A stretch of DNA of 64,000 nucleotides from Owenweeksia sp965229445. GTDB taxonomy: Bacteria > Bacteroidota > Bacteroidia > Flavobacteriales > Schleiferiaceae. The position numbers and the translations under genes are program-made. Location of the stretch: contig OZ245876.1 of NCBI GenBank assembly GCA_965229445.1, forward strand, positions 1,488,001 through 1,552,000, in the 5' to 3' direction. Shown piece by piece: positions 26,198 through 34,362 of this stretch (the stretch's first letter is position 1; each line of letters starts with the position of its first letter). Below the pieces are notes generated by a model, which was not told where the DNA came from, did no database searches, and saw only the letters and a program-made list of their open reading frames with translations.

Positions 26198-26720
26198 GAT
26201 CATCGCAAAGCTGTTTCTGCTCCTCGATATATCCCGGACAATTGCTTTGTCCGGTAAATACCATCTTATCCTTCGAACCCAAGGGTAAGTAGAATACCCC
26301 CTGTATCCTTATTGCCCGCATTTTGCCTTGTTGAATATGGTAACAGAATTCCTGTGGTCCCTGTGACGAAGGAAAAGTTACCGCAATGGTGGAAAAGCCC
26401 GGCCATATTGAAATTTTTACCGCGCAGAAATCAGCGTATGCTGCAGATGAGCAGGGCAATGAATCCAGGATACGAGACATACTATCTATGGCTATGCTAT
26501 ATGATGGATATCCATATGTGGTATCCAGGTATGACCACTGGTTGATCATTTTCTTAATCTGCTTATGCACGCTTTTCCAATCTTCATCCACTACTGCAGC
26601 GCACAGTCGCCTGGATTTTTGTTCTGGCCATTGTGCGTAGGTAAGTTGTGGGATCAAAATCAGTACAAGAAAGGCGGCAAAAAAAGTGAGCAAGATTATA
26701 CCAGCTTTGGGGGATTTCAT
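26169..26720 (-). CDS. Secreted protein of unknown function
   Basis: A 183-residue protein with an N-terminal hydrophobic segment (ILLTFFAAFLVLILIPQLT) that serves as a signal peptide ending near YAQW. The mature part has at least four Cys residues (LCAAVV, LPCSS, YADFCAV, SNCPGYI) and alternating strands (FSTIAVTFPSS, FCYHIQQG), suggesting a small disulfide-stabilised periplasmic fold. No family recognised. It is the last of three consecutive minus-strand genes, 9 nt after the next one. Its last six codons lie in a perfect palindrome, which suggests the original C-terminus may have been changed by insertion of that repeat. Confidence 0.6.
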   Translation of the reverse strand: MKSPKAGIILLTFFAAFLVLILIPQLTYAQWPEQKSRRLCAAVVDEDWKSVHKQIKKMINQWSYLDTTYGYPSYSIAIDSMSRILDSLPCSSAAYADFCAVKISIWPGFSTIAVTFPSSQGPQEFCYHIQQGKMRAIRIQGVFYLPLGSKDKMVFTGQSNCPGYIEEQKQLCDDHNLKGFRNL

Positions 26721-26729
26721 GAAAATGAT

Positions 26730-27173
26730 TTAATAGCATGATTCTTTCCGGTAGAAAGAGTGTTCATTTGGATTGCGGGATACTAACATACAAGCATCAT
26801 TATAAAAGTATTTTTTGCTGCTCTTCACGCGTCTGAACCAACCCTTTCCATAGTCCAGGGTTCCCCGGTAAATCAATTCCAGCGTATCATTTGTAATCCG
26901 ATATTTCCCTTTTTGACAGAAAGAGTTTTCACCTTCGCCATATTGATGGGTGAATCGACGAAAGAATCCGATATAGAGATATTCCATTCTGGGTAGTTCT
27001 GGGATTACCTCCACCTCTGTACCATCTGCTTCGGTATATCGATGCCAACCCTGTGCAGTATTCCGTGCATATTCTCCACGAATATTAGCCTTTACCTGAG
27101 AATGGGACTCAAAGCTTAAGATGAGCAAGCTGCAGAGCACAAGCGGAAGCGGAATTTTACTGGGGTTGAACAT
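26730..27173 (-). CDS. Secreted protein of unknown function
   Basis: A 147-residue protein with a signal peptide (LPLVLCSLLILSFES, cleavage near SHSQ). The mature part is rich in basic and aromatic residues: GEYARNTAQGWHRYTEADGT, then MEYLYIGFFRRFTH, and paired Cys near FCQKGKYRIT and at the C-terminal ESCY. A short lipocalin-like strand pattern is possible (RITNDTLELIYRGTL) but no family is certain. It overlaps the start region of the upstream membrane protein gene by 17 nt and is followed 9 nt later by another secreted protein, so the three are probably co-transcribed. Confidence 0.6.
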   Translation of the reverse strand: MFNPSKIPLPLVLCSLLILSFESHSQVKANIRGEYARNTAQGWHRYTEADGTEVEVIPELPRMEYLYIGFFRRFTHQYGEGENSFCQKGKYRITNDTLELIYRGTLDYGKGWFRRVKSSKKYFYNDACMLVSRNPNEHSFYRKESCY

Positions 27174-27915
27174 AACTTTGGCTTGGATAATGATAAAATA
27201 GCCACCTTATTTTGGATGAATCCACCTTATTTAATCTGATAAATTGTCTAAGCTGTGATCCATCCATACAAGGTTTAAAGTCTCTCGGTACAAAATGATC
27301 TGCTTCATAATCTACCCCAGAACCAACTTTATAACAACTTACATCCACCCAGTGCACCATAGTGCTGTCTGCATTGTAAAATTGGATTTGGTTGGTATTG
27401 ATGGTGTTCTCAATTTGCTGAATCTTTTTATCTCCGTATTTAAACTTAAGCCTGTAGTTAACAGGATAGGGAAGGTAGCCCACACCATTCTCTGAGATTT
27501 CAATATCTCTTTTACTGTTTGATTCGGTATTAAATAAGATAATTCTTCCCTGGAACTGTTCAGGAATATTCACATAAATACTTGGTTTATAGTTCTCAAT
27601 GTAAAAAGATGCGATCAATACAGAAAACATTAGGCTGGCTGATACAAAGTATACCCTCAGGGAGTATGACCAGCTTTTAAAAAAGATGAAAGCACTGGCT
27701 AAAAAGGGCAGAAGCGAGAGCAGGAGTATGGTAGGAGTTAGTAAAAATCCGGCACCGTAGATTGTGTGGTATCTTCCGAGATAGGAAAACCATACCATAC
27801 TAATCAAAAACAAAGCGGTGAGAATGACTTGTAAAAACCTGGTCTTATTCAATCTTTGAGGTTTTGATTGGGATGCTATGAAAAAACCGCGCCTAAATTT
27901 GAGGAGGGTGTTCAT
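27157..27915 (-). CDS. Membrane protein of unknown function, possible periplasmic domain
   Basis: A 252-residue protein with transmembrane helices at about 27-45 (FLQVILTALFLISMVWFSYL), 53-75 and 83-105 (VYFVSASLMFSVLIASFYI), then a soluble domain of about 140 residues with ENYKPSIYVNIPEQFQGRII at its start and strands such as ENGVGYLPYPVNYRLKFKYG. By positive-inside reasoning the soluble part is probably periplasmic. I do not recognise it. It is the first gene of the three-gene minus-strand group; its 3' end overlaps the next gene by 17 nt. Confidence 0.6.
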   Translation of the reverse strand: MNTLLKFRRGFFIASQSKPQRLNKTRFLQVILTALFLISMVWFSYLGRYHTIYGAGFLLTPTILLLSLLPFLASAFIFFKSWSYSLRVYFVSASLMFSVLIASFYIENYKPSIYVNIPEQFQGRIILFNTESNSKRDIEISENGVGYLPYPVNYRLKFKYGDKKIQQIENTINTNQIQFYNADSTMVHWVDVSCYKVGSGVDYEADHFVPRDFKPCMDGSQLRQFIRLNKVDSSKIRWLFYHYPSQSYVQPQ

Positions 27916-28074
27916 TCACGGCTTTATTCCATAAAATCAATAAATTGTTGAGATTTAGGAAATGGCAATGAAATATAAGCTGTTTAAAGATCAAGTTACG
28001 GGTCATTCGTCCTTATTTAGGTGCTGAATTCATGGAATGAATAAAAATACCCGACGCAAAGTGACCAACATCTT

Positions 28075-28082
28075 TAATTTTG
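28075..28082 (+). promoter_or_regulatory. TAnnTTTG element upstream of glycogen synthase
   Basis: TAATTTTG fits the Bacteroidota -7 consensus and lies 26 nt before the ATG at 28109. No clear TTTG -33 box is seen at the expected distance. Confidence 0.4.
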
Positions 28083-28108
28083 TATGTTGAGGTATATATA
28101 GCTAGTAG

Positions 28109-29929
28109 ATGACTGTAGATAAAACCGAGTCTTTAATTTTTGAGGTCGCCTGGGAGGTGTGCAATCAGGTAGGGGGAATTTATACGGTGATAAGATCCAA
28201 GATTCCTGCTATGATTAACACTTATGGAAGCGATCATTATTGCCTTCTGGGTCCTTATGTGGATGATAACATTTTAGCAGAGATTGAGCTGAACACGGAT
28301 AGGAACGATGCCATCAGTCGCGCGGTAGCTACTCTAAACGACTTGGGCTGGAAGGTAATAGACGCCACCTGGCTGGTTACGGGTCGCCCCAGAGTCGTGT
28401 TATTTGATGTGAATAGTTTCGATGGAAATCTGGAGATATCCAAGTATCAGCTTTGGGAGAACTTTCAGATTCGTTCTGAAAATGCCAGTACAGAAATCAA
28501 TAATGCCATCAGCTTTGGTGAAATGACCCTGGCCTTTTTGCGCGAGATGAATGAGCGCGTGGGTATGCAAAATATCGTGGCGCATTTCCATGAATGGCAG
28601 GCCAGCATTGCTATGCTTTTTGTAAAGAAGCGGGAACTAAGCCGGGTAAGAACGGTATTCACCACACATGCTACGCTTCTAGGTCGCTATTTGGCCATAA
28701 ATTCCCCCAGATTCTATGAACATTTGCCCTACTTTGATGTCGTGCACGAAAGCGAGCACTTTGGGATTGGTTTTCAATCGGCCATAGAAAGGTACTCCGC
28801 AGAAATGTGTGACGTGTTTACGACCGTTTCGCAGGTAACCGCCAGAGAATGCAAGCATTTACTGAAACGACCTGTAGATGTAGTCCTACCTAACGGCCTA
28901 AATATCAAGAGGTTTATTGATCACCATGAGTTTCAGAATCTCCATGCCTTGTACAAGGAAGAGATCCATGAATTCATCATGGCTCATTTCTTTCAGAATT
29001 ATTCTTTCGACCTTGATAAAACTCTTTATTTCTTCACTTCAGGACGTTTTGAATACCACAATAAGGGATTTGACTTAACCCTGGCAGCGCTGGAGAAGTT
29101 GAACGACAAGCTCAAAGCGGAAAAGTCGGATGTAACCGTGGTCATGTTTATTGTTACCAACCGTCCGCACCGAGGCATTGAAGCTGGTGTCATGGAGTCG
29201 AAAGGAGTGATGGAAGAAATTCGCCAAAATTGCAAGGCTATCGAGGAGCAGGTAGGTAAGAGGTTATTTCGTCGCAGTACCATAGATGAGGATCATCGCT
29301 TACCAGATCTGAATGAATTTGTAGAGGATTATTGGCGATTGCGCTATCGCCGAACAATTCAGATGTGGAAGACGGACGAGAAACCGCGTTTTGTAACCCA
29401 CGATTTGGAAGATAAAGAAGGTGATCCAGTGCTGAATTATCTTCAGGGCTCAAGTTTAGACAATGGTCCGGAGCAACGGGTGAAAGTGGTATATCATCCG
29501 GCATTTATCAACAGCAGCAACCCCCTTTTCGGCATTGATTACGGTGATTTTGTACGCGGTTGTCACCTGGGAGTTTTCCCCAGCTATTATGAGCCTTGGG
29601 GTTATACACCTCTGGAATGTATGGCACGCGGCATTCCATCGATCACCAGTGACCTATCTGGTTTCGGAGACTATGTACTCAATAATTTCATTAACCCTGA
29701 GAAAAGCGGGGTTTTGGTGGTGGAACGTGGCCAAAGGGATTATGGTTGGTCTGCCAATCAACTGGCGCTGATGATGCATAATTTCACCAAACTTGATCGA
29801 AGGGAGCGCATAATATTAAGAAACAACACGGAGAGCGAGTCGGCGGGTTTTGATTGGTTCAATCTGATTCCCCATTATCAACAAGCCTATGAAATGGCCG
29901 TAGAAAGGTATGAACCCGCAGTAAAGTGA
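28109..29929 (+). CDS. Glycogen synthase, GT3 (eukaryote-type) family
   Basis: A 606-residue glycosyltransferase that extends alpha-1,4-glucan from a sugar nucleotide. It belongs to the GT3 family, unlike GlgA (GT5): the N-terminus IFEVAWEVCNQVGGIYTVIR (10-29) carries the GGIYTV sugar-nucleotide loop of GT3, VAHFHEWQASIAMLFVKKRE and VFTTHATLLGRYL follow, and NSSNPLFGIDYGDFVRGCHL (about 470-490) plus FPSYYEPWGYTPLECMARGI (about 492-512) hold the donor-site E and PWGYTPLE motif. Length is slightly shorter than animal enzymes (about 700), as the phosphorylated C-terminal tail is missing. It is likely monocistronic, with a terminator-like hairpin after it. Confidence 0.9.
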   Translation: MTVDKTESLIFEVAWEVCNQVGGIYTVIRSKIPAMINTYGSDHYCLLGPYVDDNILAEIELNTDRNDAISRAVATLNDLGWKVIDATWLVTGRPRVVLFDVNSFDGNLEISKYQLWENFQIRSENASTEINNAISFGEMTLAFLREMNERVGMQNIVAHFHEWQASIAMLFVKKRELSRVRTVFTTHATLLGRYLAINSPRFYEHLPYFDVVHESEHFGIGFQSAIERYSAEMCDVFTTVSQVTARECKHLLKRPVDVVLPNGLNIKRFIDHHEFQNLHALYKEEIHEFIMAHFFQNYSFDLDKTLYFFTSGRFEYHNKGFDLTLAALEKLNDKLKAEKSDVTVVMFIVTNRPHRGIEAGVMESKGVMEEIRQNCKAIEEQVGKRLFRRSTIDEDHRLPDLNEFVEDYWRLRYRRTIQMWKTDEKPRFVTHDLEDKEGDPVLNYLQGSSLDNGPEQRVKVVYHPAFINSSNPLFGIDYGDFVRGCHLGVFPSYYEPWGYTPLECMARGIPSITSDLSGFGDYVLNNFINPEKSGVLVVERGQRDYGWSANQLALMMHNFTKLDRRERIILRNNTESESAGFDWFNLIPHYQQAYEMAVERYEPAVK

Positions 29930-30005
29930 TCAGACTATCGCATCCTTATGGATTCTTTCTCTCAATACGGCCATTCATCATCAGATTAAGATCGCATTTA
30001 AATGA

Positions 30006-30032
30006 AACACCCCGGTGATCAGCCAGGGTGTT
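30006..30032. terminator. Bidirectional terminator between glycogen synthase and aquaporin
   Basis: AACACCC (30006-30012) pairs with GGGTGTT (30026-30032) around a 13-nt loop that holds a self-complementary TGATCA. It lies in the 123-nt gap between two convergent genes, where a shared terminator is expected. Confidence 0.6.
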
Positions 30033-30052
30033 ATTCGTTGGAGCAACAAGCC

Positions 30053-30739
30053 TTAATCTTCGTTAGGGGATAGCCACTTATAGACAACTCCAGCTAAAAT
30101 CGCTCCTACAATGGGAGCTACCCAGAATAACCAGAGCTGACTCATCGCTGCGGTATCTGCAAATAAAGCCTGACTGGTACTTCGTGCAGGGTTGACAGAG
30201 GTATTGGTAACGGGGATGCTTATGAGATGAATGAGGGTTAGCCCCAGGCCAATGGCAACACCTGCAAAACCTATTGGTACATTTTTATGAGTAGAGCCTA
30301 GAATGATAATGAGGAACATGAAGGTCATTACTACTTCCGTAATAAGCGCGGCTGTCATGCTATAACCCCCTGGAGACAAATCTCCATAACCATTAGATGC
30401 AAAGCCGCCCACCTCAAAGCCGGGTTTACCCGAAGCAATCATGTAAAGTATTCCGGCTCCGGCCAGGCCACCTAACACCTGAGCCATGATATACGGCAAG
30501 AGCTCCTTTCCTTCAAAACGTCCACCAGCCCACATTCCAAAGGAAACCGCGGGATTGAGATGGCAACCAGAGATGTGACCGATTGCATAGGCCATCGTTA
30601 ATACGGTTAAGCCAAAGGCCAGGGCTACTCCGGTAAATCCGATCCCGAGTTCTGGATAGGCAGCCGCTAGAACGGCGCTACCACATCCTCCCAGAACCAG
30701 CCACAATGTGCCTATAAATTCTGCTGTGTACTTTTTCAT
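30053..30739 (-). CDS. aqpZ: Aquaporin Z
   Basis: A 228-residue inner-membrane water channel of the MIP family. Six transmembrane helices alternate with two half-helix loops holding the NPA signatures: HLNPAVSFGMW (about 60-70) and SVNPARSTSQALF (about 180-192), the latter with the conserved Arg of the selectivity filter. The opening MKKYTAEFIGTLWLVLGGCG is typical of AqpZ rather than glycerol facilitators. It probably serves fast osmotic water flow. It is transcribed alone, convergent with the glycogen synthase gene. Confidence 0.95.
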   Translation of the reverse strand: MKKYTAEFIGTLWLVLGGCGSAVLAAAYPELGIGFTGVALAFGLTVLTMAYAIGHISGCHLNPAVSFGMWAGGRFEGKELLPYIMAQVLGGLAGAGILYMIASGKPGFEVGGFASNGYGDLSPGGYSMTAALITEVVMTFMFLIIILGSTHKNVPIGFAGVAIGLGLTLIHLISIPVTNTSVNPARSTSQALFADTAAMSQLWLFWVAPIVGAILAGVVYKWLSPNED

Positions 30740-30880
30740 TTAGTTGGATTTAAATTTGGTAGGAGAAAGGTAAGTAAAGTGGTGATATTTAATTACTGGG
30801 CCTCCTTAAGGTATATAAGTTTATGTATATCAGAAGCTTAAATATGTGTAACAGTATAATTTGCAGATTATGGAGGTGGC

Positions 30881-30914
30881 TTTGAATGATGCCATATCAA
30901 TTTGTCTAAATTTG
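30881..30914 (+). promoter_or_regulatory. Bacteroidota-type promoter of the 30.9-kb gene
   Basis: TTTG (30881-30884) and TAAATTTG (30907-30914) are 22 nt apart, near the 19-20 nt norm. The ATG follows 28 nt downstream. Confidence 0.55.
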
Positions 30915-30942
30915 ATTCCGGATCAAACAACTCAGAATTCCC

Positions 30943-31500
30943 ATGAAAAAATTATTAGTGCTTGTTGTATTGTGCTCAACCGTATTTAATGGTGAAACCA
31001 TAGCTCAGGCTACCGGCCTCAGAGCAGGATTTCAATCTTCCAATATTAAAGGTGACGACTCACCTGAAGTCAACGCGCTCAGCAATTTTTACATCGGAGC
31101 CTTTCACATCAATGACTTCGCTGGCTTTTTTGGTTTCTATAAAGGAGTAGAATACTTCCAGGCCGGATTATATAATAATGAGGAGAACTTTAAACGGGTA
31201 CATACTATAAGCGTTCCCCTCATGCTCAGAGCCAAGATTGGCCCTGCCTTTGTGAACGCAGGCTTTGGAGCCAATTTTAAAATATCGGAAAAGGCTCAGG
31301 AGTTTGGAGAAGACCTCTTACAAGACGACCAACGCAAGTCGCCATTCTTGGATGTGCCAGTACTGGTAGGCGGTGGAATAAAGATTGCCATTGTTACCAT
31401 TGAGGCGAGATATGGCTATGGCCTGTTGAATGCAACGAAGTTGGAGAATGCGGATCTGCATAACTCGTACTGGCAGATAGGGATTGGTGTGTCACTATAG
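30943..31500 (+). CDS. Outer-membrane beta-barrel protein, OmpW/PorT-like, unknown function
   Basis: A 185-residue protein with a Sec signal peptide (LLVLVVLCSTVFNGETIAQ). The mature part has amphipathic strands separated by glycine turns: TGLRAGFQSSNIKG, FYIGAFHINDF, FFGFYKGVEYFQAGLYN, FVNAGFGANFKI, VLVGGGIKIAIVTIEARYGY and the closing YWQIGIGVSL. This fits small Bacteroidota outer-membrane barrels of the 'outer membrane protein beta-barrel' type. No ligand is known. It is transcribed alone from a TAnnTTTG promoter, with a strong hairpin terminator 24 nt behind the stop. Confidence 0.75.
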   Translation: MKKLLVLVVLCSTVFNGETIAQATGLRAGFQSSNIKGDDSPEVNALSNFYIGAFHINDFAGFFGFYKGVEYFQAGLYNNEENFKRVHTISVPLMLRAKIGPAFVNAGFGANFKISEKAQEFGEDLLQDDQRKSPFLDVPVLVGGGIKIAIVTIEARYGYGLLNATKLENADLHNSYWQIGIGVSL

Positions 31501-31523
31501 CACCAACCAACTTATTAATAATA

Positions 31524-31554
31524 AAAGGGGAAAACCAAGATGGCTTTCCCCTTT
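31524..31554. terminator. Strong hairpin between convergent genes
   Basis: AAAGGGGAAA (31524-31533) pairs perfectly with TTTCCCCTTT (31545-31554) around an 11-nt loop; the run of T and A at the ends gives a U-tract on each strand. It fits a bidirectional rho-independent terminator for the barrel gene and the esterase gene. Confidence 0.85.
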
Positions 31555-31583
31555 ATTGATGAGGACACTAAAGTCCCGGATGG

Positions 31584-32639
31584 TTATTGTTTCAGGTTTC
31601 TGTGGAAGAAATCTGCGATGGAATTATAGTGACCGCTCCATAAGCTGGCCTCATTTGATCCTTTATAGGGGGAAGCTCCGTTCATTCTGATGTATTCCAG
31701 ATCCTGCCCCGGAACAAAACCTTCGTTAATGGCCCGGGAATTAAGTGGGTCTGTTCCATATACCGTACCTCCGTTGTACGTAATGGTGCCAATTATTTGT
31801 GTACCGTCAGTGAAATGGGCATTGGCATGGTTAATCATCATTAAGGCAGGTTCTCCTGAATCAATGAATGTTTTTTGAAGCGTCCAGGCGAACATGGTCA
31901 TCACCCCTCTTACATCACTGCTTACACCAGGGTTGTCATTATTGTCAAAGCCCAGGTTATTCACGCTATTGAGAAAGGCATCACGGAATACAGTATCCGT
32001 AATTTCTAATAATTCAGCAGCGTTCTCAATATATGCTCCGGCAATGCTGCAGACGGCACCTGTGCTCCATCCACCCAGAAAGATATTGTCTGGATCTATT
32101 TGGTACTTCTCAGCATGGAGCTTAAAATAACGTACGGCTGATCTTAAGTCATGAATAGCTTTTAGTTGCGTATCAAAGTCAGGGGTAGAATTTGGTTTGA
32201 TGTAATATTCTACTAAACCAACCGCATAGCCTCGCAAGGCAAGATCTTTTGCGAGTTCGCGCAACTTGGCTTGTTCAGTATAAGATTTCCATCCACCTCC
32301 TGGGCTCAATATGATCATAGGTCTGTTGGGAACGTGGTTTCCAGCGGCCTGGAAGAACTCTACATTGTTCTGAGCAGAGCTACCATATTGAAAAAAGGCT
32401 GGTGGGTTTACCTTGGAATAAACTTTTTTAAGATAAATTCCTTCCGGGGGCAGGGTTTCCAACCGGTTCAGAGAAAGGTTTGCTGAATCATTATTAAGCG
32501 CAAATACATCTGAGTGCATTTCCGCCGCGATGATATCTTCAGGTGCTTCCAGCAGGTCTTCTTTCTCGCAACTGCTCAGGGCAATAATTACAAGAGATAA
32601 GGTGAAGATTGTTTTGATGGTTTCTATTGAGGCTTTCAT
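31584..32639 (-). CDS. Alpha/beta-hydrolase (carboxylesterase-like) lipoprotein
   Basis: A 351-residue hydrolase with a lipoprotein signal: hydrophobic segment then LSSCEKE, placing the lipidated Cys at about residue 24. The oxyanion-hole region is PMIILSPGGGWKSY (about 99-112), the nucleophile elbow is GGWSTGA (about 190-196, GxSxG with Ser), and the catalytic His is probably in SGHYNSIADFF near the C-terminus. An Asp near DSGEPALMMINHAN is a candidate for the acid. Relatives (BD-FAE/lipase type) cleave carboxylic esters. It should be anchored at the periplasmic or outer face of the outer membrane. It is divergent from the AraC-like gene. Confidence 0.82.
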   Translation of the reverse strand: MKASIETIKTIFTLSLVIIALSSCEKEDLLEAPEDIIAAEMHSDVFALNNDSANLSLNRLETLPPEGIYLKKVYSKVNPPAFFQYGSSAQNNVEFFQAAGNHVPNRPMIILSPGGGWKSYTEQAKLRELAKDLALRGYAVGLVEYYIKPNSTPDFDTQLKAIHDLRSAVRYFKLHAEKYQIDPDNIFLGGWSTGAVCSIAGAYIENAAELLEITDTVFRDAFLNSVNNLGFDNNDNPGVSSDVRGVMTMFAWTLQKTFIDSGEPALMMINHANAHFTDGTQIIGTITYNGGTVYGTDPLNSRAINEGFVPGQDLEYIRMNGASPYKGSNEASLWSGHYNSIADFFHRNLKQ

Positions 32640-32775
32640 AATAATTTGATTTTGAGATTAATGAAAAAGTTCTGGGACAAACTTAGTTGGGACTACCAGG
32701 CCACATATAGCAGCTATGTTGCAGATACTTTAAATCTCATTTTGACCATGGCGTCTTCATTTCTGGCCTCAACTG

Positions 32776-32810
32776 AAACTATGTTGCATTATGCTAAAAC
32801 TATGTTGCAT
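32776..32810 (+). promoter_or_regulatory. 14-bp direct repeat with 21-bp period upstream of the AraC-like gene
   Basis: AAACTATGTTGCAT occurs at 32776-32789 and 32797-32810, so the copies repeat every 21 bp, about two DNA turns. A partial copy of the core CTATGTTGCA lies at 32714-32723. AraC-family activators such as E. coli AraC bind two direct half-sites 21 bp apart. The site lies 56 nt upstream of the AraC-like gene and may be its operator. Confidence 0.6.
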
Positions 32811-32865
32811 ATCAGGATTTTGTAAAAAGGATAGACTACTTTTAGTGGGATGAGCAACTGAAATT

Positions 32866-34362
32866 ATGCGTTCAGACGGGTGGGAAAAAGAGAATATCAC
32901 TGATGAAAGTCAGCTGCAGAATTCTGAGAATTCAGAGTTGCTGTCCATGGATGATAGATTACTAGCACGCCTGAAAAATTGCATTTTGTCTAACCTGGAG
33001 AACGAAAATTTTGGAGTAGAAACTTTGGCCGAGGAAGTAGCTTTCAGCAGGTCACATTTATACCGGAAGATCCAAAGTCTCACCGGACAATCCATTAGCA
33101 CATACATAAGGAATGTAAAACTGGAAAGAGCACATGAGCTGATTCTCGCAGAAGTAGGCACTATTTCAGAAATTGCTTATAAGGTGGGCTTTGGAAGCAG
33201 CACCTACTTTACCAAGTGCTTTCACGACTTATATGGTTATCCCCCTGGGGAAGCCAAAGCTCAGCATGTTGATGAGCTTAAAACTACCGTCAAGGCCTCA
33301 ACCAACCAGCAGGCGTCGGAGCGTGGAGATGCATCTCTTGAATCCTTGCATCCCACCTCCGATTCTCCCTTAATTGAAGAAATATTCCGAGCTATCGCCG
33401 AACATAAGCCTTCGCTCCAGAAGTTTCTATTGATTGATGAGGAGGAGGGTGAAACGCTAGATATGCGTTTGCTGGCATATCAAACTATAAAGAGCTTTCC
33501 CTGGCCGGTGGGCATACAGCTGAGACGACTTTTCTCTGCTGGTTTCCGCGCTCAGGATGCTCAGAGATTTGAGCAGATCAACCGCACTTTTAGAAATTGT
33601 TTAAAGTTTCTATTATTTATTGCGTGCTCGGAGGTTTGTAGACTTATCAAAGCAGGAGAGGAAGGCTTATCAAATAAACGAGCTCAGGACCTTATAGAGA
33701 AGCTCGAACGATTTGAGGATAGTGACCTGTGTGAAATCCTAGGACTGCTGGGTGAATACTTAAATCAACGAAAGGAAATCTATGTACCTGAGTTAAAAGG
33801 CTTGTACGATAATTCATTTTCCCGTGAATTGGATGCCTGGTTAGAGCTAGGGGAGAGCTCACAAGATCCTGCAGCCTTAGCTGAATCCTGTACTGCCCTG
33901 GAGCAATCATTGATGTTTCTGTTAAAGCGAATAGCTTTTTTGGTGGGATACAAACTGGTAAATGTAAGCGCAATAAAAGTTAAGAAGGGAAAGTATCGCG
34001 ACCCACTCTTTGAACACCACTTTCACCTCCTTAATTCAGCAGACGCCGATTTTAGAATTCATGAGGAGCAACTCAGCTCCTTTTCCGATTCGGATGCTGT
34101 ATTGTTAATGAGCAGTATAAAAACGACCAACCACATTCTCAATCTGGAGCCCTTTGTGGTAGATACCTACGATGAGCAGCCAGATCAAACTAAGGCTGGA
34201 AGGATAAAAAGAGATTTATACCTCTATGCTGGCCTGAGGAGTTCCAAACTTAACTATGAAGGATCGGAAACTACCGGTATGACGGATTTGAGCACTTTCC
34301 ATCTCTACGATACCTGGTTCAACACCTTTCAAATAACCAAAGAACTAATTGCGAAATCGTGA
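32866..34362 (+). CDS. AraC-type HTH protein with large unrecognised C-terminal domain
   Basis: A 498-residue protein. Residues 28-132 are an AraC DNA-binding domain with both helix-turn-helix units: FGVETLAEEVAFSRSHLYRK, then TISEIAYKVGFGSSTYFTKC and the closing YGYPPGEAK. Unusually the HTH is at the N-terminus, and 360 mostly helical residues follow, with no recognised sensor or receiver domain. Motif-like stretches there are FPWPVGIQLRRLF (about 202-214), FLLKRIAFLVGYKL, FEHHFHLLN and LSTFHLYDTWFNTFQITKEL near the end. It is cytoplasmic. It overlaps the STAND gene by 4 nt (GTGA), and 21-bp-spaced repeats lie upstream, so it probably controls its own operon. Confidence 0.8.
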   Translation: MRSDGWEKENITDESQLQNSENSELLSMDDRLLARLKNCILSNLENENFGVETLAEEVAFSRSHLYRKIQSLTGQSISTYIRNVKLERAHELILAEVGTISEIAYKVGFGSSTYFTKCFHDLYGYPPGEAKAQHVDELKTTVKASTNQQASERGDASLESLHPTSDSPLIEEIFRAIAEHKPSLQKFLLIDEEEGETLDMRLLAYQTIKSFPWPVGIQLRRLFSAGFRAQDAQRFEQINRTFRNCLKFLLFIACSEVCRLIKAGEEGLSNKRAQDLIEKLERFEDSDLCEILGLLGEYLNQRKEIYVPELKGLYDNSFSRELDAWLELGESSQDPAALAESCTALEQSLMFLLKRIAFLVGYKLVNVSAIKVKKGKYRDPLFEHHFHLLNSADADFRIHEEQLSSFSDSDAVLLMSSIKTTNHILNLEPFVVDTYDEQPDQTKAGRIKRDLYLYAGLRSSKLNYEGSETTGMTDLSTFHLYDTWFNTFQITKELIAKS

